A stretch of DNA of 64,000 bases from Steinernema hermaphroditum (GCA_030435675.1 CM059623.1:2878012-2942011), one strand, 5' to 3'. Counted from the first letter of the stretch, positions 10,113-21,537 are shown. The notes: generated by a model not told the origin, from the sequence alone. Numbers and translations are program-made.

Positions 10113-12591
10113 ATGATGCGTGGAAATGCGCCGATTGTCGTCCTCAGCCAGAAGACGAAACGCGAGTCCGGCTATCACGTGCAGATGGGAAACATCACGG
10201 CTGCCAAGGTGCTTGCTCTCTTTGCGAGTTTCGGCTGTTGACGTCTATCCGCATTTAGACGATTGCTGACGTTATCCGAACGAGCTTGGGCCCTAGGGCC
10301 ATGCTGAAGATGTTGATGGATCCGATGGGAGGCATCGTCATGACGAACGACGGAAATGCTATTCTCCGGGAGATCACCGTCAAGCATCCCGCCGCAAAGT
10401 CGATGATTGATATCGCTCGTACTCAAGACGAAGAAACGGGAGATGGCACAACTTCGGTTATTGTGCTTGCCGGTGAAATGATGGCCGTGTCGCAGACCTT
10501 CTTGCAGCAGAACATCCATCCAACTGTTATTATCCAGGTAAAGTGCGAATTTATGCAGCAAGGTATAATTGAATCATTTCAGGCCTATCGCCAAGCCCTC
10601 GATGACATGATTGACCTTGCAGAAACCAAGTTTAGGTGCGTGTTTGATGTATTGATTGGGCTGGTTCCTTTTGGCCTGGTCCTTAGCCTAGACCACTTCG
10701 ACCGATCGTTTTGTTCTCTGTTTCAAAGCGAAGTTTTTGCACAAGAGATCAGTTTCCAAGAAAAAAAAACGGCAATGTGATCGCTTTTCAAGATGTTTTT
10801 CGTCCAAGCTGCGTCTTTTAAACAGCAGAGTAATTGCAAATCTGTTTCAAATGACAGTTTTCCCCCAAAACATCAGTTGTACGAGTAAATCGCAATATCA
10901 CCGGTTTTCAAGGTGTTTGTGCAAACTGAGCTTTCTAAGCTTAAGGTCGGCTCTCTGTTCGATATGGCTGCAAATCAGAGGTGTTTGTGATCCGACTCGT
11001 GCTGGCGCTCGTCCACTATAGGCTGCTCCGTCAGTCAGTGGCTGATGGAAACAGACGGAGTCTTGTCCCTCTCTTATCCCATGTCAATCTCTTGGGCATC
11101 AAAACAAACCAGAGACGAACAGTGAGCAGACCACTCACGGACACTGTTTCGCGACAAACAGACATTTTGTGATCGGGAAGGGACTATCAGGGGGCAATAA
11201 CTACCATGTTTCAATTCACTTCCCTTTTTTCACTCATACCATTTCAGCAAGACCATCGATCCCAAAAACCGGGACGAAGTGGCCGTCGTTGTTCGATCCT
11301 GTCTTGGAACGAAGATGATGTCGAAATGGATGCATCTGGCCGTCAGTATCGCAATCAAAGCCGTAGAGACCGTGTCAATCGTCCGTTTTGATCACCGCGA
11401 GATCGACTTGAAGCGATACTGCCGCGTTGAGAAGATCCCTGGTGGCACGATTGAAGACTCAAGAGTGATCACGGGCGTAGTGCTGAACAAGGATGTCACC
11501 CACGCGAAGATGAAGCGCAGAATTGAGAATCCGCGTATTGTGCTCCTGGACTGCTCGCTCGAGTACAAGAAGGGCGAGAGTCAGACATCTTTGGAGATCA
11601 TCAAAGAAGACGATATGACCAAGATCTTGGAGCAGGTGCTTAGCCGTTGTTTGGCTATATGATGATGTGTGTTTCTAGGAAGAAGAAGCGATTCGCCGTC
11701 AATGTGATGATATCATCAGAGTGAAGCCTGACCTGGTTTTCACGGAGAAAGGCATTTCCGATTTGGCTCAACATTTCCTGCTAAAGGCCGGAATTACGGC
11801 TATCCGTCGCCTCAAGAAGACCGACAACAACCGTCTCGCACGGTATTCAGCTGCACTGAAATTCAAATTCTATGTGCTTTCTGCTTTAGGGTGTGTGGAG
11901 CTCGCATCGTCCATGACACAACCGACTTGCGTGAGGATGACGTTGGCACGCGAGCTGAACTCTTCGAAATCACGAAAATCGCAGATGAGTACTATACATA
12001 CGTAACGTCGCCTCAATCCAGTGCTTGTACAATTGTTCTGCGTGGTCCCAGCAAGGACGTCATCAATGAAGTGGAAAGGAACCTGCAGGACGCGTTGAAC
12101 GTTGTGCGCAATGTTATGCTTAATCCTCGTGTGGTGCCCGGCGGAGGAGCTCTAGAAATGGCTCTTTCCTACGAATTGAACGAGAACTCGAAGCAAATAG
12201 AAGGAGTTAAGCAGTTTGCGTACAAACAACTTGCGACCGCTCTGGAAGTCATTCCCCGCACGTTGATCCAAAACTGTGGTGGCTCAACGATTCGTCAAAT
12301 CACTGCTTTGCGTGCAAAGCACAACGCCGACGAACGAAACTGGATGTGGGGTGTCGATGGTAAAACAGGAGACCTGGTGAGTTGTGGTACCGGCTTTCAT
12401 GTTTCAAACTACATCTTAATTTGTAGGTTGACATGGATAAAGTGAACATTTGGGACCCACTTTCTGTTAGGCTTCAAGTTTTGAAGACTGCTGTGGAAAC
12501 TACCGTATTGTTGTTGAGAATCGACGACATTGTTAGTGGTACGAAGAAGTCTGATGGTGGCGATGGTCCGGTTGCTGAAATGCCGCAGTAG
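10113..12591 (+). CDS. cct-3: T-complex protein 1 subunit gamma (CCT3), cytosolic chaperonin
   Basis: Seven exons (10113-10208, 10259-10537, 10583-10635, 11248-11635, 11679-11842, 11890-12376, 12427-12591) give a full-length group II chaperonin subunit. Recognisable signatures in order are: N-terminal GPRAMLKMLMDPMGG, the ATPase motif GDGTTSVIVLAGE, the gamma-type IENPRIVLLDCSLEYKKGES, VCGARIVHDT, VVPGGGALEMALS, RTLIQNCGGSTIRQIT and the C-terminal KTAVETTVLLLRIDDIVSG. It forms one of eight subunits of the TRiC/CCT ring that folds actin and tubulin in an ATP-dependent cycle. Intron 3 (10636-11247) is unusually long for this window; the other introns are 43-52 nt. The start follows a spliced-leader-type acceptor at 10104. 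No broken motifs were seen. Confidence 0.97.
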
Positions 12592-12843
12592 AACGCATCA
12601 AGTCTTATTTGCAGTGATCTTCAAATGTTGATATTTGGTCGCAAACTTGTTCGGTTGTTCGTTCTTAATTTATTTTAAGTTTTTCGCTATTGTGTTTCTG
12701 GAAGGAATTGGGATGGGTCTGAGGGAGGTGCACCGATGCGAGAAGAGATGTAACACCCTTCAGATTACTCAGATCGAGTGTAAAACAGAATCAATTGTCG
12801 CATCTTTATTGGTTTCCAATAGAACAGCAATGAAATAGTAGAT

Positions 12844-13316
12844 CAGAGTTCGTCGTCGGAGAGGGTCATCTGTTTGGAAGGGGCCTGGCCAAGAGACGGC
12901 GACACCGCCGTGGATGGGGAAGTCTTCTTGAAGGGCGCCTTGACACAGACGTAGTTATTCTACTGAGAGACCTTCATGGGAATTTTCTTGATAGGAAAGG
13001 CCTTCTTCTTCGAGGGCTTCAGTCCCTCGGCGGACTCCTTCTTCAACTTCCGGATGCCTCTGAGGAGCATCCGAGCGTAGCATCTGTGGAGGACGCCTCG
13101 CTCGACGCAGTCGTCGAGAAACTCGGCCACTTTCAATTTCTGCTCGTCCTCTGAAGACAGATGGACACAGGCTAGGGATCCTAGGGCCTTGGTGACCGTT
13201 TTCAGATCCGTTGAGCACTTCACGAGGGAGATGGAGGATCGAGCGATAGCGAGGTCGGCGCTCATCTTGATAACTTTGGGTTTTGTGCTCGGATGTCCCA
13301 AGTGTGTCTTATACAC
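12844..13316 (-). pseudogene. Truncated copy 1 of a small orphan gene
   Basis: The frame starts MSADLAIARSSISLVKCSTD at 13265 and matches the intact copy at 21538-21969 for about 100 codons. It then hits TAG (12962-12960), where the intact copy has a lysine codon in the KVSQK context. The remaining C-terminal coding sequence, down to the SDDEL end at about 12844, is still readable after the stop. The upstream flank also matches as far as GAGGAAGTGATGCTAC (about 13335), so the duplicated block included 5' sequence. A 100-residue truncated product lacking the lysine-rich tail is possible; I favour a pseudogene. Confidence 0.75.
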
Positions 13317-13335
13317 ATCGAGGAAGTGATGCTAC

Positions 13336-13560
13336 TGTGGCTTGCTCGTTGTGGGCTCGAAGTTCTGATTCCCTAAACTTGCTGGTAATACTATCGGTCC
13401 TGAATCGCTTCCCCTGCGGTGTACTGGTGGAAAGTATTGCAATTGGAGATGGTTTTGTTCAGTAAATCTTCCCCATCGTGAACCTTTTTGCTTCCCGTGT
13501 ACATCGAATCGTCGCGATACAACTGCATATAAATTTACTGTATTTGAAATATCGTTTCAA
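13336..13560. promoter_or_regulatory. Upstream region of the TMEM70-like gene
   Basis: A TATA-like CATATAAATT lies at about 13526-13535, some 25 nt before the ATG at 13561. Nothing else is supported here. Confidence 0.35.
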
Positions 13561-15159
13561 ATGATCATTATTCGATGTTCACGAAGGGCTGTGTCGCTCA
13601 GAACTATACGGTTCTGTTCCACCAGCACAACTTCGAAGCTGCCCAGAACGTTGGTTCCATATTCGTCACTGAAAACGGAAGATTTGGGACCGTCCATACT
13701 GCATCTACGTGAAAATGGAGCTGAAACGACACCGACGGACACCATGTGTAAAGCGATTAAAATTGCTAAGGTTCGCATATGGTTTCTAGGCATTGATTAA
13801 TATTTCTGTTATGCAGGTTCTTTCTTTGAGCAGTTCCGCGCTTGGTGTTGTGATGGTTCCTGCTCTAACGTCATATCTGTGGACCGCTGCAGCCGAACGA
13901 CCGTCAGTGATGCTTTTCGCAGTTGTTGCAAATTCATTCTAGGGGTTTTTGTCTCTGACCCCATTTTTACTACAATTTCTCGTGAAACGCTACGTGCTTA
14001 ACATTTATTACACTCAGATTAAAAAAACTCTTGGCAAAACGGCGAGTACTTCCGCCACGACTTATATGTATCGTATGTTCGTACAGCGCCGAAATTACAA
14101 TGGGATTTTTGAGTTTATGCAAGAATCGCGTGTTTTCTTCGCGTACGAGATGTTATTTCAAAAAAACTCAACATTAAGTTGTAGATCCGTCACTGGCGGA
14201 TCGTTTGCGCCATCATTGAGCGCCAGAGATAGAATTTCCACGGAGGAGATAGTTTTCTTATCTCCCCGACTTCTGTTTTCCTCTAGTTTCTCGCCTTCTA
14301 CACTGCGCGTCTTGCTCAAACTGGCACCACAGATCGCGCAGCCCGTCCTTGTCATCACAGAATCCATTTGGACTGATATGAAAGCGATTTGAATAGGAAC
14401 AATGAAAGCGAATAAAAACCGAACATTCGCGGTACGAGACCTCTGCGTGTAAATGCGATGTTCTGAGTGCATTGATCTGATCTGCGCTGAATAGCGTTCA
14501 TATCGGTCCAAATGGATTCTGTGATGACAAGGTCGGGCGGCGCGATCTGTTCTGCCAGTTTGGACAAGACGCGCAGTGTAGAAGGCGAGAAACTAGGGAA
14601 AAACACAAGTCGGGGTGAGAAAAAAGCTATCTCCTCCGTGGAAATTCTACCTCTGGCGCTCAATGATGGCGCAAACGATCCGCCAGAGACAGATCTACAA
14701 CATAATGTTTAGTTTCTTCGAAATCACACCTCGTACGCAAAGAAAACAAGCGATTCATCCACAAACTCAAAAATCCCATTGAAATTTCGACGCTGCACGA
14801 ACATACGACCTTTATAAGGCGCGGCAGGAGCCTCCGAAGAGTTTTTTTAATCTGAGTATACAATCGGGACACTAAGGTCTGTACAGATATATTTAACTTT
14901 TTTTCACCTCGTTTTCATTCAGGTCTTCACTACGGTGCATCTCAACTTCTTCATGCAAAAGAAATGCTTACAGTTCAAGGCTACAGATGTGACTGATGCC
15001 GCTACCGCTCCGGAAACCAAGAAACTTTGGTTTCCGTTATCCACAGCATTTGTTTACGGACGACCACTCTTGTTTCCGCTTGATAGGACGAACTACCGCG
15101 ATGTGCTTGGCTTCGAAGATCTCACTAAGAATATAAACATTCCTCCTAATCATGATTAG
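13561..15159 (+). pseudogene. TMEM70/TMEM186-family mitochondrial membrane protein, exon interrupted by a palindromic element
   Basis: Exons 13561-13770, 13817-13906, 13943-14008 plus 14861-14876, and 14923-15159 encode a TMEM70-type protein. An arginine/serine-rich N-terminus (RCSRRAVSLRTIRF) is compatible with mitochondrial import. It is followed by a first membrane segment (VLSLSSSALGVVMVPALTSY), a second (LSLTPFLLQFLVKRYVLNIY) and a conserved tail with VFTTVHLNFF and VYGRPLLFPLD. Human TMEM70 aids assembly of respiratory complexes in the inner membrane. Exon 3 is broken between the TAT codon at 14006-14008 and CAATCGG at 14861 by the element 14009-14860; keeping one TA restores IYYNRDTKVFTT. 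An in-frame TAG just before exon 3 is avoided only by a 36-nt intron (13907-13942). It may be a pseudogene or an allele interrupted recently. Confidence 0.7.
14009..14860. mobile_element. 852-bp palindromic MITE, TATAGTC/TATACTC family, inside a coding exon
   Basis: The left half is repeated inverted in the right half over almost its full length. The ends are TACACTCAGATTAAAAAAAC and its inverse GTTTTTTTAATCTGAGTATA. Shared internal motifs (ATCGTATGTTCGTACAGCGC, GGAGATAGTTTTCTTATC and a CACTGGCGGATCGTTTG-like block) recur in the copy at 32089-32730. TA is present at both boundaries, as for Tc1/mariner-type non-autonomous elements. There is no transposase frame. Confidence 0.85.
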
Positions 15160-15512
15160 GATGTGATTGTTCTTTTGGAGTAAGCTGCTATAGGTTTATG
15201 AAAAGTTGTTGTTTCGTGTTGATGAAATCGTTTTTTTTTTTCATTTTGAGCTTTTCTAGTTAATGTTTGGCAGATTTCTTCTGCTTTACCTTGGAGCTTT
15301 CGTCTTCTCTATCTCGGATTTGCTCCTAAAGAGGGGTTTTGTGGACGAATGATGGAATTCCATTACTCTGATGGGTGTTAGGTGACATCTTCGTTTCACG
15401 TCGTTGTCGGCTTAGGCTTAGGTGGTGGCGACGGTACCGCCTCTAATCACCCTGTCTCCGTTATTGGTATAAAGAGGAGTGCATCGGTACGCAGTCACTT
15501 CTATTCGTCGTC
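15160..15512. promoter_or_regulatory. Intergenic region and likely nematocin promoter, TATA box at 15468-15474
   Basis: TATAAAG lies 39 nt before the ATG of the nematocin gene and no TTTCAG acceptor intervenes, so transcription probably starts between the two. A CTCTAATCACC motif at about 15440 could be a homeodomain-type site, which is only a guess. Confidence 0.4.
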
Positions 15513-16051
15513 ATGCAGATGACATGCATCTTTCTGTATCTCATCCTAATCGGTGGAACCGTGGGTTGTTTTCTCAGCTCCTGTCCCTACCGTCGCTACG
15601 GACGCAACGTAAGATGCTCGAGTTGCGGTAAGATATGCTTGGAAAAGGCGCGGACTTGAATGTCTTCCAGCATAGGATCCGAAATGAACGGCGTTTGCGT
15701 AGCTGAGAGCGTTTGCTGCACATCGACGTCATGCAGCGAGGACATTTCATGCACCGACGCCACTGTCTGTCCTCCAAGGATGTGTGAACTCGCTGGATCT
15801 ACCGGATTTTGCATCGCGCCAGCAATGTGCTGCACACAGAGTAAGTTTGCCTTCGGATTAGCGAAGTACAATAGCGTAAGCCGCTTCTATTTTCGTCTGA
15901 GATGCCAGGATTCCACTAAGAGGCTCAGGAGAAACATAATTAACTAAATGGGCTCCAAGTCCCTTCATACGATTTCACAGTTTCTTCCCTTCTGGTCCCT
16001 TGGTAACTTCCCTTTGTAGACTTCTGTCAGTCGAATTACCGTTGCCTGTGA
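15513..16051 (+). CDS. ntc-1: Nematocin precursor (oxytocin/vasopressin-like neuropeptide with neurophysin)
   Basis: Exons 15513-15627, 15676-15840 and 16020-16051 encode 103 residues. Residues 1-18 are a signal peptide (MQMTCIFLYLILIGGTVG). The neuropeptide follows immediately as CFLSSCPYRRYGR, with the two cysteines forming the six-residue ring and G-R giving amidation and cleavage. C. elegans nematocin is CFLNSCPYRRY-amide, so only ring position 4 differs (Asn to Ser). The neurophysin part has the expected cysteine-rich pattern (NVRCSSCG, VCVAESVCC, CEDISC-like SCSEDISC, CELAGSTGFC, APAMCCTQ) and ends CQSNYRCL. The last short exon was chosen because it supplies the final cysteine pair after a TTTGTAG acceptor. 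It is secreted from neurons and signals through nematocin receptors in mating and associative behaviours. Confidence 0.93.
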
Positions 16052-16187
16052 AGTGAACAACACGCAATGCATCGTATCAGCTTGAAGAACTGTTCATTTC
16101 ACGTTTATCACATTACCCGATTTGTACGATTGACAGTTTTGTTCAACATGAACAATAAATGTTTGCATTGAATGGGGCAGGTGATGA

Positions 16188-16382
16188 AGAGGACAGGCGG
16201 TTTCGGAGTCCAAATACGGCAACGAACGAAGTGGCCACCGTACAGATGCTATTGACACTGTCATTGTTCGCGAGATAAAACAAGAAGTTCCGGACGAAGA
16301 AATCAAGCAACTGGACGTTTCTACCGACGATCCCAGCACAGAGATGGAGGTAACATCTCCCAGCCCCCATGGAGCGTCATAA
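16188..16382 (+). CDS. Orphan coding-like segment, possible terminal exon
   Basis: A frame open for 65 codons ends TEMEVTSPSPHGAS-stop and contains acidic, SUMO-site-like DTVIVREIKQEVPDEEIKQL. The composition is gene-like, with E/D-rich and S/T-rich parts, but there is no convincing start codon; an acceptor could be GAGGACAG at about 16196. It lies between the nematocin 3' end and the tail-to-tail VMA12-like gene. It may be a remnant or a 3' exon of an unseen transcript. Confidence 0.3.
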   Translation, partial: RGQAVSESKYGNERSGHRTDAIDTVIVREIKQEVPDEEIKQLDVSTDDPSTEMEVTSPSPHGAS

Positions 16383-16603
16383 CAACAAACATAATTTTAG
16401 GCATAATTGCATCATAGCGCAGCTTTCATCTCCTCTTAATAAGAAGTCAGTCGAAGATCTGAAACTCTCGAATGCTCTAACAATCCTTCTTCATACGTGC
16501 AACGAGAACGTGGTGCATAAGGAAAAGTGTAGAGCAAGGAAATAAAAACTAACACATTTAATATTAAACAAGACAATGTATAGATTACGGGGAGCAACAA
16601 TTA

Positions 16604-17370
16604 CTATCGGCTTTTTTTATTTTCGTTATTAACCTTTGCTTCGCTGGAAGTTGATGTCGACGCTTCCGTGGAGGCGACAGTTGTAGACTGACCATTCGTT
16701 GACTCAATATCATCGCCCAGCGCTTTGACAATGAAATAGAGATCGGCGAAAAAGACTATGGTGCCGAGCACCAATCCAATAATCATGCGTCTCGTCATGT
16801 CCAAGTTAAGATGTGGATACGCTATGTCAATGCCGAAAAATCCAAATACAAATGCTCCTCCAACTGTGAGTAGTGTGTTGAACACAACTATCAAATGCCG
16901 ATTTGCCGATCGCAGCTCCTAAATCCAACACGCATCAGAAAACGTTGAAAATAACACAGCTCACTTGTCCAAAGTTTTCCATTAGATTCTCCCGGCCATA
17001 TCTTTGACCAGTGTCAACAGTCATCGTCATTTGTTTGTATTCTTTTTCTTGTTGTTCTTCACGCAACTTCTGCAATCGTTTCTGGTATTCCGTGTTGTCC
17101 TTCTTTACAACGGGAGATTTATATACATCCAGCCGCTCAACGATCATAAAGAACGGTAAATGCGGAGGCACCGCGTTTTGGTAGTCTTCTAGCATCTTCT
17201 GATTTACTTTGTCTCCCTTAAAATATTTTTTCAGTTACATCTGATATCAATCTACTTACCTTCAGAAGTCCAACAACCGGTTCGCCATTTTGTGTTTTTG
17301 AAGTAAGGGCATCGTAGCGCCGGAAAAGTAGGTCGATAAAAGAGTGATGGCGCTCGTGCAGGCACCACAT
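16604..17370 (-). CDS. VMA12/TMEM199-like V-ATPase assembly factor of the ER
   Basis: Exons 17370-17260, 17216-16965 and 16918-16604 give 225 residues. The ATG at 17370 follows CTTTCAGATT, a spliced-leader-type acceptor. The N-terminal part is cytosolic and ends in a coiled, charged stretch (EYQKRLQKLREEQQEKEYKQ). The family-defining segment is LIVVFNTLLTVGGAFVFGFF, followed by a second membrane span (MIIGLVLGTIVFFADLYFIV). This two-span hairpin with a VFN-TVGGAF motif is typical of Vma12/TMEM199. In yeast and mammals these proteins chaperone assembly of the V-ATPase membrane sector in the ER. The tail is S/T-rich and ends NNENKKSR, with a dibasic character that might aid ER retention (inference). 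Length is close to human TMEM199. Confidence 0.85.
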
Positions 17371-17940
17371 AATCTGAAAGCACAGCTTGGTGATCTAATC
17401 ACAATATGCGTGCGTCCATTTACGGCCAGAGTTGTCCAGGTACTCGAACTTACTTACCCGAAACCGAAACCGAAAAAGCGCAAGGATGATATTGTTTGAA
17501 CGGCTGATCGCGTTGAGAGTCGAATCGTCGATCTTGCTGGAGAGATTGGGTTTTTGCGCGGAGGAGAGCCTTCATTTTGCAAATTATTTTGATCGGCTTT
17601 TGAAGTTTATCTCTCATGCTCTGCAAAGTTTGTTGTTTTTTTTTCGAGATTATTTTCAAAACTAATTAGATCCATTTCTTTTCTTGCTCCATTTTCAAAC
17701 ATTGTACTTTGTATGGAATGCTGATACCGGAGAACTACAACTGCAAGATCAACCGCGCTTGAAAAATCGCCAGATTTAAAATCCCTAAAAAGTGAGTCGA
17801 TGCTTCCCTTCATTTTGTCAATTTTCAATAAAAAATCCATTGCTTTTGCGATCCAAGCAAAGTGTTTCAATTAACGTTCCGTGCACTCAAATTTCATTGT
17901 GAAGTGCCTGCGAATTGAACCTTCCTGTATTACAGAAAGG
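17371..17940. promoter_or_regulatory. Divergent intergenic region between the VMA12-like gene and transportin-3
   Basis: A TTACAG acceptor ends at 17935, five bases before the transportin ATG, and is a likely trans-splice site. A fragment resembling the CCAGAGTTGTCCGGGTAC repeat of 8578-8660 lies at 17428-17470. No gene was seen. Confidence 0.4.
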
Positions 17941-20900
17941 ATGGATTGTGGCGAGGCGTTTGCTGCAATTGAAAGCCTCTGCTCCGGCGAAAGAGATAAG
18001 GTGAAGCATGCAGCCGAGTGGCTCTCGGATCTGAAGAATTCTGTAAGTTTCTTGACACCGTCTCTTTCATTCTATCGACTTTCTTCAGCCCGCAGCTTGG
18101 CAGATTTGCCACCGACTTATAGGCGAGCGGCGCACGATAGCGAGCGTATCCTACGCTTCGCAGCTGCTACGCCAGAAAGTGGTCGACTCGTTCAATGAGT
18201 TGCCGCCGGAAACATACGAACAGTTCCGCGATTGCCTCATTGAACACCTCAAGTAATGATGCATGGATCCCTTCTTTTCTAGTCCAATTTTCTTTAGGAA
18301 TGTCGACTGGGCGAATCCGGAAGAAACGGTGATCATGACGCAGCTGTCGCTGGCGCTAGTGGACCTGTACTTGCAAGTGCCCAGGTGGCCGAACGGCATC
18401 TCAAGGCTGATTGCCGAGTTCACGCAACAGCCGAACGATCGCACAGGCGTCCTCCTCTGTCTGCTCAAACTGTTCCCAGAGGAAGCCAAGAATCCGCAGG
18501 TCAATATTGGACAGAATCGGCGGAATCAGGTCGAATCAGAATTGGCGGCGCTAAACGTGGAGTTGCTAAATTACATTGTATTTCTACTTTCTTCTGAGTT
18601 CTGAGCTATGAGTGTGTTTGTTTCAGGGTCAGGTGTGTCAGGCGTATCAGAACAACAGCAACGTCATCTCCAGAGCGATCACATGTTTGGGCGCATGGCT
18701 GCAGAACAAAGAAGTTCCGACCGACTTGTTCTCCAAGCATCCCATCCTCCTCTCCACCATCAGTGTTTTGGTTCGTCGTATATCACACAATGAACCATAA
18801 ATAACCAGGTGCATTCAGCAACACCCTGACTCCGCGGATTTCGAACTGCACAACGCAGCCGGGGATTTGATGTGTTCAGCGCTGCAGCGCATCGAGCGCT
18901 ACACAAACGAAGATTTCTGGGAGCACACGGCTCTAGCCAAGGTCCTCCACAGCGCGGTTCTCGGAATGGTCGACGCGTTCAAAGCTGCTGATGAAAACGA
19001 GAAGCACACCTATGCTAGAATCTTTGTGGAAGCGGCAGAAACATTTGCAATAAGCATTGCGCTGAAGCCTGACCAAGGTTTCGGTAACCTGAAAATGCTT
19101 GACATAATGGTCGCCATGGCTGAATGCGCCGATACCGAAGTTAGCTTTATCATTTACTGCCACTACTTGATCTCTCCGTTTCAGCTTATTGATATGTCCT
19201 TCGGGTTCTGGTATCACTTCGGTGACTGTGTTTATGAAGAGATCGAAGATGCCGATAACGACGAATACTGTTCGACGTTTAGGCCGTACGTCAGGAGGTA
19301 AAATGAGACATTCGAGATTGAAAACATACGCTAATTCAGATACATCAGGCAATTACTCATGCATTGTCGACATGAGCCCGACGACGAGTTCGTCCCGGGC
19401 GGCAGCTTCGACGACTTCGCCGAGTTCAGAGGTAGAATCTGCGATGCCTTCAATGACGTCTGCTTCATCATTGGCTACGACGAATGCCTGCAGATCATAG
19501 CCGATTATTATAGCACGTGCGAAAAAACGTGGGTGGAGATCGAAGCAGTCGTCTTCTTCCTGAAGTCCTTCATCCGTGGAGTCCGAGAGTGAGCAGCTGT
19601 TGCACAGGAATTAATAATCCCGCTCATTACAGCCATGATGCGTCCTTCATTCCCGATATCCTTGAAGCCGTCATAAACACCGGAAACGACTGTCATCCGT
19701 TATTATCGTGTTCCATGATTGGGCTGGTGAAAAACGCCGAGTCTTGGATAAGCCAGCATCCCGCTTGTTTAGGTTAGCTCAGATCGCTTCGATGTGGAAC
19801 ATAACTCCTTGTTGCAGATGCTGTCATGGAATGGCTTATTGCGCGCCTCAAAGACGAGCGTTTTGCCGTAAAAGCTGCTCGGGCCGTACATATATTTTGC
19901 ACAGCAAACCGCAAGAACCTCGCGAAATATTTCGAGCGCTTGTGCCAAATTATCACCGAGTACGAAACTGATGCTGCTTTGGGAAATCTCGCTGATGCTA
20001 GTGGAGATGAACTGACACAGGGTGTGCATTCCTACGTGACGGAGTTTCTGTAATCATGCTTTCAGGCTGCGCCAGTCTTCTCAGCAACGAAACCGAAGAT
20101 TTTGTCGTCAAATTCGAATACCTGGTGAGCCGGCCAATTGAGAGGCTGCATCAGATCACGACCAACGAAAAGCTGCGAGGAGAGCAGTTCCAGAAGAAGC
20201 AAAAAGGCACTGCATGGGAAATACAGGCGCTCACTCCGGTGACCTGGCTAAACAGGCTATCAAGCATCTATCGCTATGTTCAACCGTACGATGCCAACGG
20301 CGAGGTTTCGCAGCAGATAGGCCGACTCCTCGAAGAGACGTGGGGAGCACTTCTGGTAACGCTCAAGTTGTACATGGCCGACGTCCGCGTTTGTGAGCAG
20401 AGTTGCCGCGCAATGCGCTTTGTGATCAGATCGCTTGGAGCACGGTCTGCTCCTCTGGCGAAGGAGCTCATCAACGTGATGGTAGAGATCTACCAGATCT
20501 ACCCACATTCGTGTTTCCTTTACGTGGGCAGTATCATGGTGGACGAGTACGGTGGCCAGAAAATCTTCCAGCAAGATTTGCTGAAAATGATCGAGGTAAC
20601 TATCGAGTTCTTTGACAAGACTTTATCTTCCTTCTAGATGCTGGCTACTGGAACGGTTAGAATTCTCCAAGACGATGATGCATTCGTGCAGCACCCCGAT
20701 ACCGTGGACGACTTCCTCCGGATGGGCATTCGTTTCTTGCAAACAGCGCCATCCGTGTTCATCGGTTCGCCCGTCGCTGACTTGTACATGCAGTGCGGAA
20801 CTATGGCTATTCGAGTTGATCACCGCGATGTGGTGAACTCCGTTTCGCTCTTTTTTCAAGAAGTCATCTCTTTTTTGACGGAACGTCGGAAAGTAAGCGT

Positions 20901-21376
20901 CACTTGTGTTTGGAGCTGATTCTTCATATCGTAATTCAGAAATCAGGTGAACCTAAGGAGCGCGCAGCAGCGGTTCAAGCCGGATTTGCGCTGTACGAGC
21001 GTTACGGCGCGCAGCTCACCGAGGAAACAGTGAAGTCGTGCCTTTTCCGTATAAGCAGACAGAACAGAGGACAGATCGCATACATTTTGGATGGAGTTCG
21101 GCTAGCTTGTGGAGGAGTATGTTCTAGCTCCTCTGTCAGAAGTAATGATCGCATCATTTTCTAGAAATTCGACGTATTCCTTCGACAAACCTTTGAACAC
21201 TTGCCCCATGACACCTTGACGAGTGCAACGAGAGAACAACTTCGTGAATTTCATGGAAAGATGATTACGTAAGCAGTAGTGATCTGATATCCGTGAACTG
21301 ATGAAACGATTTCAGTGCCACTCACCGCGATCACATGGCGCAGCTGATCGAACAACTCTGCGAATACTACCGATAA
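17941..21376 (+). CDS. tnpo-3: Transportin-3-like importin-beta nuclear import receptor
   Basis: Fourteen exons (17941-18042, 18089-18252, 18298-18577, 18627-18770, 18819-19139, 19185-19297, 19340-19588, 19633-19772, 19818-20021, 20066-20595, 20638-20892, 20940-21116, 21165-21268, 21316-21376) encode 947 residues, close to human TNPO3 (923). Colinear landmarks are the HEAT-rich N-terminus, IGQNRRNQVESELA, HNAAGDLMCSALQRIE, DMSFGFWYHFGDCVYEE, MHCRHEPDDEFVPGGSFDDF, SCFLYVGSIMVDEYGGQ, QHPDTVDDFLRMGIRFLQ, DHRD and the C-terminal HRDHMAQLIEQLCEYYR. TNPO3 imports SR-rich splicing factors into the nucleus. Introns are 41-50 nt. AATAAA follows at 21421. The tail of this gene is duplicated in inverted orientation at 24438-24515. 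Confidence 0.95.
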
Positions 21377-21537
21377 GAAGATGATGGAGGAGCTTTGTTA
21401 CGTATTATGAAAACCACGGGAATAAAATTTTGTGTTGTTTTGTTGTCTTTTTTGGTTATAGCTATTGTAGCATCACTTCCTCGATGTGTATAAGACCCAC
21501 TTGGGACCTCAGAACACCAAAGCCCAAAGTTATTAAG

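Noticed and set aside
14009..14860. Palindrome considered as an ordinary intron of the TMEM70-like gene
   Set aside because: There is no GT near its left boundary that would join the conserved exon in frame to 14861; the TA-to-TA boundary fits a transposon better.
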